NCBI GenBank assembly: GCA_039621445.1
Contig: CP154956.1
Span: 30,572,667 to 30,636,666 of the forward strand
Length of the DNA: 64,000 bases
Origin: Euglena gracilis
Taxonomy: Eukaryota; Euglenida; Euglenophyceae; Euglenales
Direction: 5' to 3'
Positions within the stretch are counted from its first letter, which is position 1. Each line of letters starts with the position of its first letter. The position numbers and the translations under genes are program-made. This document shows, piece by piece, positions 55,445 through 64,000 of the stretch. Under the pieces are notes generated by a model. It was not told the origin of the DNA. It saw only the letters and a list, made by a program, of their open reading frames with translations, and ran no database searches.

Positions 55445-58400
55445 GGTTTTTTCGTTTTGAAAATGACGGTTTGCCACCTCCGCTGACCGCGGGAATAACT
55501 CTGCCTGCCAAAGTCGATGCGACGCAAAACGTGTTTTACGGGACGAACCCCGGTCAGGTGACACCTTTGTGTACCTGCCACCCCACCTGTTCTGAGGTGT
55601 GCATTCAACCTCCTCTCCATCCAGAGTGGTGGGAGGGTATGTTTAAACCCACACAAGGGCTTAGGAAGGCTTGCCACCCTTCTCAGGTTGCCTGCTGTTT
55701 GCATTCCACACGGTGCACTGCACCCCTCCACGACACATGCAGCACAGCATCCCTCCAGTCGTGCACGACATCTGCTTGTGCCTTTTCATATGCACCACGG
55801 TCTCACCACGTGGGACCTATCTTTGGGGAGAAACGATTGGGATGGGGTGCTGGGTGTGGAGGGAGGGGCTAGCTTGCCCTCCTTTACTGTGTGCCACTGG
55901 TTCTTGGAGCTACCGAGCAAACCCCTGCTTCAACCCCTTTTTGCCACAGATTTTGCCCTCCAGAACAACCCTCACAGACGACAGAAAATGGCTCCTCTCT
56001 GAGGTTGGATGCGGACTAGGATGCGCACGTGCGCACTCTTGAGGCCATTCCTTGGCTGGCTGTGATTCGGGGTGCAGGAGAGCAGGAGGGAAGGAGCGCT
56101 GGGTATCCATGAGAGTGCGCTCCTACGCATTCTGTGAGGGGGAGTGTACAAGAGCGCATTCTCCATGTTGTGGGCAGCTGTGTCTCGCACTCCAGAAGCC
56201 AGTGCCAGCGCAGCATTCGGGCAGGGCAATCCCCACTTGCACTGGTAGCCTTTTTGTCAGCGAATCCAGGGGTATCTCATGGTACAGGTGGATGCCGCCA
56301 GAGCAGGGTGTGTGTCTCTTTCACTGTGCCTCTGCCTTGCTTGCTGAATTGTTTGGCATGGCCGTGTGCAGCAACCTCCACCAGGGTCCTAATAGGGGAA
56401 ACAGAAGAAGGGATTGCGCAGGGGCGTATTCACCCCGCTGTGCCATGTTTGCAGAAGCCTCTGGGGTGTGTGGAGAAAGTGTGTGCAGATGTGCTTTCCT
56501 TGGTCTTCACAGCGGCCATGGGTGGTGTTGTTTTCAGTGCTGGAGCGTCAACTCTGAGGACCTGTTCCAGAAGGGTTCTGTGTGGCGGGTGACGTTTGTT
56601 ACCAACAAGGCCAGAGGTGGTGGTCCTCCTTTGCCATGTTTCACTCCAGGGCTGCCCTGTCCTCGGATGCCCTTCGATCCTCTCAGGGAGGTGCCCCCAG
56701 CCGTGTAGTTTCAAAGTCAGGCAAGGGCGGGTGGGAGCTGGCGTTGGCAGAGGCAGGTCCACTGGGAGTGCTGTCATGTCAGTCGGCTGTCATGGCAGAT
56801 AGGCTGTTTTGCGCATGTGCGCATTCGCCGACCTTTTCCTCATGTCATGAAGCACCGCCAGCCGCAGTTGGGATTTGGGCCGCCCATCGCTGAACGATTT
56901 CCTCAGGCACTGAAGTCCCTTTCTCATCTGTTTTCCCATGGTGTGACACAGTGGAATATGCAGAAAAGGAACGGGAAAAAATCCAGGTTCAGCGACAATT
57001 TTTTTTTGATTTGTGATTTGTAATTTGTGAGGGGCCGGGAGAAGTTTTAGGGTAAGGACTGACCAATGGTTTCGCTTCTTTGAGCCCATTTGGATTGTGA
57101 AACGATTCCATGTTTTTGGACAGTTTCTGGGAGTGGTGCCAAAGGTGCCGACTGGTGTGTTTCGCTCTCCAGGTTCCCACCCAGCGAACATCGTGCGTGG
57201 GGAATCAGACACGATCCCCAGCGTTGGCCCTGGTCTTGGGGCACAGTGCTCCTGGCGCCGTGCACCGGTTGTTCGGGGGACGGGTTGGCTGTGTGCTGCC
57301 ATGGACACCACTGGCAGAAATCGGCCCATCACCTCTCCAGCCGCTGTCGACAGGAGCCATCATCATCCCAAGCATGCACCAGTGAACGCACGGTGATAAA
57401 GCCAGGTTGAGGTTGGCCTCCGTCGCACGTGTGTTCGGCACGCACATGAGGAGCACGCCGAGTGTTCTGGAGTGCGCACATGCGCACTCCGCTTCTGGAA
57501 TGTGCAGATGCACATTTTCATCAAAATTACCAAAATTTTGTGACTCGACAAGAAAAGTGTATTCCCGGCCGTCTAAGGGCAGGTGACCCCCTCCTCCACA
57601 TCCCATGCCCGGCTTTTGTTTCCAGTTTTTGAGGGAGATGGGCGAGGCTGACATCCTGCACGTCTTGCGGCTATCGGACCCCTCCCTGGAGAACTTCGAC
57701 CCCGACACCGAAGTGCTGATGGTCAACATGGGCACCGACACCGATGACTTCAATCAGTACAACCGCGCCCTGGGCGAGTACCAGAGGTTACCCCTCCCAA
57801 AAAATATGGCCCGGGGCTTATTTTTTGGGGTCCATTGGGGAAACCTTCAGGGGGGGGGGGGGGTCTTATTTTTGGATTTCTGCTCAATCAGCCCTGGCGG
57901 GTCTTATTTCTGGGGGTGTTTAGGTGCTGCCGTGAATGTTGTAAACCCCACATAAACAACCAGTTGCTTATATTTTGGTTTCTGAAAACTGGTTGCTTAT
58001 ATTTGGGGGTTATACGTGGAATTTGCTGACTGCCGTTTTTATGCCGTTTTTTTTTAAAAGAGAATTCATCGTCTGGCTGGGGGTTGCTTACATTTGGGGC
58101 GGGTTTATGCCGGCTTGAAGGGGCTGACGATGATCGGTGGACAACCGAACCTGTCCAACGTTGGGAAGGCCTCTTCAAGTGGTGGAAGTAATTCCCTGGA
58201 ATTGAAAGCCAAGGGCAGACAAACTGGTTTGAGAGCCAAGCAAATTTAGCGGCAAGATATCATCCACAGATTTTGGCCGTCAGAAAACGTTGCTCTTGGA
58301 TATTCTCACATTTTTCCTCTTTTTTTTGCCAGTTGATCTCCAAACAAACTAAAAGACAAGTCCCTATTTGTTTGAAGTAATTCACCCAAAAACAGATGAA

Positions 58401-61400
58401 TATTTTTATTTTTTGTGAAAATTGCTGGATTTAATTACCGGAACCTCCAAGCATTTTGGTGAATTTTGTTCCTTCACCGACTCGGGCCAAAGAGCACAAT
58501 TTTTAGGCTTCAAGAAGCATATTTTGTGCCATTTAAATTGAATTCACTTAGATTTCAGCTTCTCTCGCTGTCAGGTTCGGATTTTTTTCCTGTTTTTTTT
58601 TAAAAAACGTTGGCCTTCTCCACTCATGTCCACCCAACCCCTTCGCCTTGATGAACAGGTGGAGTCCCATGTCAGGTTGTCACCTCTGCATTCATTGGGC
58701 TTGGGGTTATGCCCTTTCCTTTGAAAGGGGGACCATGCAGGTGTATTTTCAAAAACAACCTGGCATTCTTTCAGTAGAAATCTACCCAGGCAGAAAATGG
58801 TAGGACAACATTAGAAGAAGAATGCAGCCATAAGTTTCTTCTGATCAACTCAATAATTGCACTGAAACTCTGGAATTAAATCAACCCATGCAATTGGTCA
58901 AGCCTGGTTTTCACACAAATTAGGGGTGTGACTGACTGCCCTCCCCCCCCCCCTATGCCGGAACCCTGGAATGCCAGCGACGAGGTCTGCAGTTCGACAA
59001 TGCCCAGTGAAACGAAGTAAACCCCCCCACTTATAAACCCCCCGGGTTTATAGGATCCGGTTTGGTTGGTCGGCAGAAAGGGGGAGTTTATAGGTGGGGG
59101 GTTTATAGGTCCCAGAATTGTTTGTGATAATCCGACCCCCCAAAATGACCCTAAAACCCTCCTAAATTGGCATTTTTTTTGGCAAATTTGGTCAAAAATG
59201 GCATTTTTGATGATGGTCGGTCTCAAAAAACCTGCCAAGAATCAGTTTTTGGGTGGTTTGCGGCCGAAAAAATCGTCCCCGGTGGCTTCTATTTTTCATA
59301 CCCAGGGCAGGGGGGGTTTACAAGTCCTGGTTTGGTTGGTTGGCCCGAGTGGGGTTTATAGGTGCGGGGGGGGGGGAATAAGTGGGGTGATTTTCGACCG
59401 CGCCTGCGCAGGGCAATGAAGGAGCTGACCGAGGAGGAGCGGTACATCTCGGCCCCGAGTGGCCTCCTGCGACTGCCCCGCACCATGAGGTGTGCCGCGG
59501 TCCCGGGTTATGGTCAGGCAATTGCTTAAGCACTGACCGACCCCACCCCGCCACCTGGGGGGGTGGGTTACTTTTTTTTTCAGAGTGACTGAGTGGTTTT
59601 TGGCCCGGACCATCCCCCCCCCCGGGGGGGGGTCGGCCAGGAGTGGGCAAAAGTGGCTTGAGTGACCCCGGCGCCGAAGGCGCCGGAAAAATTTTTTTGG
59701 GCCTAAAATGGCCTAAAGTGACTGGAAAGTGGCCATTTTTCTGAGTGGCCGACTCCCCCGGGGGGGGTAGTGACTGGCTGGTTTTTTGAAAATGAGTGAC
59801 TGACTGGTTTTTAAAAAAGTGGAGTGACCCCCCCTCCCCCCCCCGGGGGGGTCGGTAAGCAATTGTATGGTTATGGTGCGATGGTTGCTGAGGCGATGCG
59901 AAAGGGAGAATTCTGGCGGTGAAGAAAAAGGGAAAGGGGCGTTTATTTTTGTCTTTCATTGGTCTAACCCCCCCACAAATAGCATACCCGGGGCATATTT
60001 GGGCGGGCATTTGAAGTCAGGAGCCATTATTTAGGGGTATCCATTATTTGGGCACATTCTCAAAAATAGCCCCCCCCCCCGAGATGCACATTTTACATAA
60101 TTTCTACCGTTTGAACCTTTTCGACATTTCATTTTGGGTTGATACTGCCTGAAATGTTTTGGGTAACAGTGATCTTTCCAGATGTGCTGTTTTGGGACGA
60201 ACATTGAGGATTTTCTGTCTTGCTTGATTTCCCTCTGTGCGGTGCAGTTCCCGGGCTTGGGGGGGTTTATTTTGGGGTGGGGTGTATGATTTGGGGTTTT
60301 TTCTTTGAGCCTTTTTTATTTTTCATTTTCGGTTCACTTTTCATTTTCATTTTTATGTTTTATGATGTTTTCTTCCCCTTGTCTGTAACCCCCCTGCTTG
60401 CAAATACGTGTGTTGAAAGAGCACTGCATTGCTGCGTTGGATGCAGCGTTGGGTACACACAAGTCAGTGTAAACTGAGTCAGAGACAATGATCAAATAAC
60501 TCGAAACAAATAACACATAATCCACACCAGGGGCCTCCGCGCCAGCCAGGGGGGGTCCCGGCAGGCAGGGTTGCAGATGAGAAGGAATGATTGTATCCAT
60601 TTGGTGATAAACCTTAAAGCCCTCAGCGCTTAGAGCACTTACCCAGCCATGCGTTTCTGAAGGTCCCCCCTGGGTCCGGCCAGCCGGCGGGAAACAGGGT
60701 CCTGTCTGGACAAAAGGTGCTGGCTGGACCCACGAGGGGTGGTCGGGGGGGGGGGGAGGACAGCCAGCAACTGACAGACTGGATCTGGCTGGGACCTTAA
60801 ACCGAGCAAATGACCTCAAATACAGTTTGGTTAGATTTTTCAGCCAAATTTCTGGGAACACACTTTTTTGATTAACCCCCCCAAGTATAAAGCCCCCCCC
60901 AGGGGGTTTGGTATTTCCACCCAAATATAAACCCCCCCCCCCGACGTGCAGCCAGAAGCTGGTGCCATTCAGGAAATAGTAGAAATTTCCCATTTTGGAT
61001 AAGAATTCCACATTTTTTTTTACAAAAATAGGAGGTACACAACGAAATTGGGCATAAATTTGGTATTTGGCCACAGTTCAAGGCCGCGGAGGCCATAGAG
61101 GCCACCCCAAAAAGTTTGATCCCCCCAATTTCAAGCCCCCCCCCAAATAAAAGCCCCCCCCCCCTGAGGGTCTTGAAATCCCTCCCACATATAAAGCCGG
61201 GGGGCTTTATATTTGGGGGTTATTTTTGAGGGAACCCACTTTAAAATACTTTGCACCTCACTTTTTTTTTGGTTCAGCTCAGCTGCGCTGAGCCAACTGT
61301 TTCAGCAGACCCAGTGAACCCCCCCACCCCGGGGTGCTTGGACTGATTTCAGGTGCCGGGGTTTCGTCCTTCAGCCACCGTGCAGTCTGTTTCGAACATT

Positions 61401-62133
61401 CTGGCCAAACCAACGAGGGTTGGTTTGTCTGTTGGTGGGGATGTGGACCCTCTATCACCCCATATGGACTGCCAGGGCCACGTGCTTGGGGGGGTCATGG
61501 GGAGGGGGCCGAGGGGGGGGCCGGGGGTCGTGGTTTCTGACTGCCGTCCTGTGCCGCAGCAAGACGACGGCCAACGTGGCCACCCTCGCGGTGACGAACG
61601 ACAGCCTCGCCCGCATGCGGAGCAAGGCCAAGTCCGTGCGCAAAGCGACTTCGCCAGTGGCAGTGCCAAAAGCCCGGAAGCGGCTGTCCGGGGTGCCGGA
61701 GGTGTTGTCGCACAAGCTGGACGGCCCGGATGCCCCGACGCTGTCCCAGCGACGACGGCAGGAAGTTGCCGGTATACCTTTTGCACTGAACCTGCTGCTG
61801 CAGTAGCGTGGGGTGTTGTGGTGTGGTGTAGTTTGGACGATTTGATGCAGTTTGTTGTGGTGTGGCGTCGTGAGGTGTGCCGCTGGCATATTGCACGGTT
61901 CGATGTGATGCCGTGTCCTGTCTCATTGTGGGATTTCACATTTCATTGTTCCTGCAGAAATGAAAGCCACTTCCTGAAAAAGAGAATTATTTCAATCCCT
62001 TTTGCATATTCCATCAGTTACAGATGTAGCTTGGCGAAGCGATCTCCGAGGGATTCCTGGGGATTGCTCACTGTACAGGACGGAAGGCTATATTTCACAG
62101 CCCAGCACGTCGCCGATGGAATCTCGACTGACA
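55445..62133 (+). CDS. Main exon chain of the large gene, copy 2 (one exon frameshifted)
   Basis: Exons: 55445-55557, 55950-56003, 56538-56616, 57173 to about 57381, 57626-57786, 59412-59489, 61560-61771 and 61958-62133. The first six match copy 1. The seventh is 212 bp against 213 in copy 1: CCCAGCGACGACGG replaces CCCAGCCGACGACGG near 61750. So its last codons read RRRQEVA instead of PTTAGSC, and it ends in phase 1 where the next exon needs phase 2. Either copy 2 is frameshifted here or one copy carries a consensus error. No family was recognised. Confidence 0.55.
59518..59874. repeat. G/C-run hairpin element (copy 2 of 26574-26934)
   Basis: Same CAATTGCTTA arms. The G-run after CCACCTGG and the central C/G-run are shorter than in copy 1. 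Confidence 0.65.
60880..61225. repeat. Inverted relative of the A-unit hairpin module (copy 2)
   Basis: Counterpart of 27945-28290 with shorter C-runs. Confidence 0.55.
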
Positions 62134-63605
62134 GTATGTTACGCCATTGTTGTGTAATCAATGTCTGTATTTTTTATGAAAATTTTGTTAAAATGAATTT
62201 CAGAAACATGCTTTGGGGAAAGAGTTTTTGTGGATATAATGGTCAGAAATGACGCATAAAGTAACGTGAATGACGTATGACATAATGACATAATGACGCA
62301 TGAAAGACATGGGTGTTAAAATCAGAAGGGTCACAAGTGAATGCGTTCTTTTAAGTGTACTACAAATAAATAAATTTCCAGATAAAACATGTCGATGGTT
62401 CAAAGTTGAAGTGAGCTGACTTATTTTTTTTAAAAAGAAGACTTTTTTTTAAAAAAGAAGACTTTTTTTTTTTAAAAAAAGAAGACTTTTTTTTATAATA
62501 AAAAAAAAAGTCAGGAAAGTGAGGAACTCTTGCTGATGTGTTGTCCTGGGGCGTGACAGGCCAAGCCGGGGTGGGGGGAATGGTTCGCTGTTGACGAAGG
62601 ACACCACCTGCATCTGTTTTCCCTGGGGGGGGGGTGCCTGGGCAGGCATCCCGCAGCACTCCTCAAGCTTTTTTTTGAAATAAAGCTCTGACCCTGACCT
62701 GACTGAGGAGAGGTATAAACCCTGGGCCGGCAGGTCGGTCGAGCCCCCTCGTCAAAAGCAAAATTTTCCTTTCACGTAGTTTTGGCGTCCTGGGTAGAAC
62801 AAATAATAAAAGCATATTTTTTTGTAATTTTGGGAATTTTCGATCCTGCGAAAAAAAAATTGATGAAAGGAAAAATCTGGCCCAAAATCAATGTTTCGAA
62901 TCAAAATCCCAATTGAACTTAAAATGGCGAGCGGAAAAACGTACACCGCGGCTTTCCTTCTTGATAAGCCTGCTGGGTTGCCCTCTTTTGAACCCACTGC
63001 CAAAGGAGAAGGAGAGGGAGGTTGGGTTGCAGCCCTGGCTAGAGGCGATTTGCAGGCGCAATTTGCAGGGAGGATCTTCTGGTGCGCACTTATTTGGCCA
63101 TTATTTGGGATTGGCTCAGTGCAAAATGGCTCTTTGGGGGGTACGCGCTTTTTGGACTTCACGTTCAACACATATTTGGGCACTGCGCACCCTTTGGGGA
63201 TTGTGCACTCAAACGGGGGAGGTTTACAGGTGAGCAGGCTAATAGGTTGGATCGCAGGAGTATTCTGGGTTGGACAACACTTCCCCCCCCCTCTCCCGCC
63301 AGTCCCCACTCAGCCTCTCCACACCATTGACCCGCGGCCAAGTCATTGCCACACCCAACAGCGCCATGGTGACCTCCCCGCGACGGGTCTCCCTCGTTTC
63401 CCATTGGCGTGAGAGTGGTCCCCCGTTCCCCGTTGAGCAAGCTACCAGTGTGACGAAGACTGGCGGAGCTAGCAGAGGTGCATTGGGACTGGGCTGGCTC
63501 TTTGCTTTGTTCTGCGCGTTGCAGGTTGAGTCGGATGATGACGATGATTCCAGCTCTGCAGAGAGGTGTGACGCATGCACCCTCTCCCCCCTGAATCACT
63601 GGGGG

Positions 63606-64000
63606 AACTCCTTACCGACCCGAGAGTGTGTGCTTGTGGGGAAAAGTGTGTTGTCAAATTTCATTTGGACCTTTCAGCTGCCCTTCGGGTGGGCAAACAG
63701 GAATTTAGGCTGAGAGCGTTCTTTGGCTGGAATTGGAACGGACCTGGTGTCAAACTAACCCCCCCCCAAATAACACCCCCCCCCCGGTGTGTTATTTGGG
63801 CACCCGAGCTGGGGCCCCAAGGGGGGGGGTGTTATTTGGGGGTGTGCGTTATTTTTACATGGAAAACCAAAGGAAAACAGGGGGGTGTTATTTGGGCGCT
63901 CGAAATCGGACCCCGAGGGGGGTGTGTTATTTGGGGGGGGGTTATTTGGGAGGGGGGTTTAGCCTCATTGACTCAGAAAATCCCAGAAACGTCGGAAATG
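63606..64000. other. Segment D, unique sequence after copy 2
   Basis: It begins ACTCCTTACCGACC where copy 1 continues AAATGTTCAATGG. A pyrimidine tract TTGGACCTTTCAG at 63677 could precede a short exon (LPFGWANRNL), but the evidence is weak. The rest is the repeat element listed next, then intron-like sequence to the window end. Confidence 0.5.
63757..63962. repeat. Element with CCCCAAATAACACCCC inverted ends
   Basis: CCCCCCCCAAATAACACCCC at the left faces several copies of GGGGTGTTATTTGGG at 63785-63800, 63829, 63887 and 63927, with GGGGGTTATTTGGGAGGGGG at the right. It has the same architecture as the intron elements in the gene regions but a different short unit. Confidence 0.6.

Larger units (their letters stand above)
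33439..63605. repeat. Copy 2 of the ~33-kb segmental duplication
   Basis: This is the second copy, joined to segment C at 33438/33439 exactly where the boundary repeat begins. Most exons are identical to copy 1. Visible differences include the loss of about 0.8 kb of T/C-run sequence from the first A unit (compare 1930-3300 with 35670-36235), 3-bp and 6-bp in-frame insertions at 53742-53859, a 10-bp deletion near 54028, a 1-bp deletion near 61750 and a cluster of substitutions at 61266-61495. Confidence 0.85.

Overview
This window is eukaryotic nuclear DNA. Short coding exons bounded by GT...AG splice sites with matching phases lie in long introns full of homopolymer runs and inverted repeats. 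There are no bacterial operons, ribosome-binding sites or compact gene packing. The standard stop codons fit the exon ends. I could not place the organism; the layout (GC-rich third positions in exons, repeat-choked introns) suits an intron-rich protist or alga, but that is inference. I recognised no protein family, tRNA or rRNA. || Layout: the window is dominated by a near-identical duplication about 32.9 kb apart. Copy 1 runs from the window start to about 30674 and copy 2 from about 33439 to 63605. Each copy begins with two tandem repeat units (A1 1-8114 and A2 8115-12855; A3 33439-41024 and A4 41025-45791). These share a boundary repeat of about 105 bp. Each copy continues with an intron-rich gene region on the + strand (B1 12856-30674; B2 45792-63605). 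Segment C (30675-33438) follows only copy 1 and seems to hold further exons of the same gene. Segment D (63606-64000) follows only copy 2 and differs from C. || Repeats: A1 and A3, but not A2 and A4, carry a 2.8-kb element with 21-bp terminal inverted repeats that encloses eleven 206-bp satellite units. It sits inside a TTA microsatellite. The B region holds a 1.5-kb element with 29-bp terminal inverted repeats and sub-terminal repeats. Its introns also hold a series of small elements in which G/C homopolymer runs and GGCGCC-type hairpins lie between inverted arms that differ from element to element. || Gene: exons were read by hand from splice sites and phase agreement. The best-supported chain is eight exons from 22494 to 29201 in copy 1 (55445 to 62133 in copy 2). 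Earlier exons lie at 13873-21971 and later ones in C. The inferred protein has an acidic part followed by a strongly basic part, and no family was recognised. Copy 2 has frame-breaking differences in at least two exons (10 bp near 54028 and 1 bp near 61750), while two other exon differences are in-frame (3 and 6 bp). So the second copy may be decaying, or the assembly may hold uncorrected errors or misplaced alleles.
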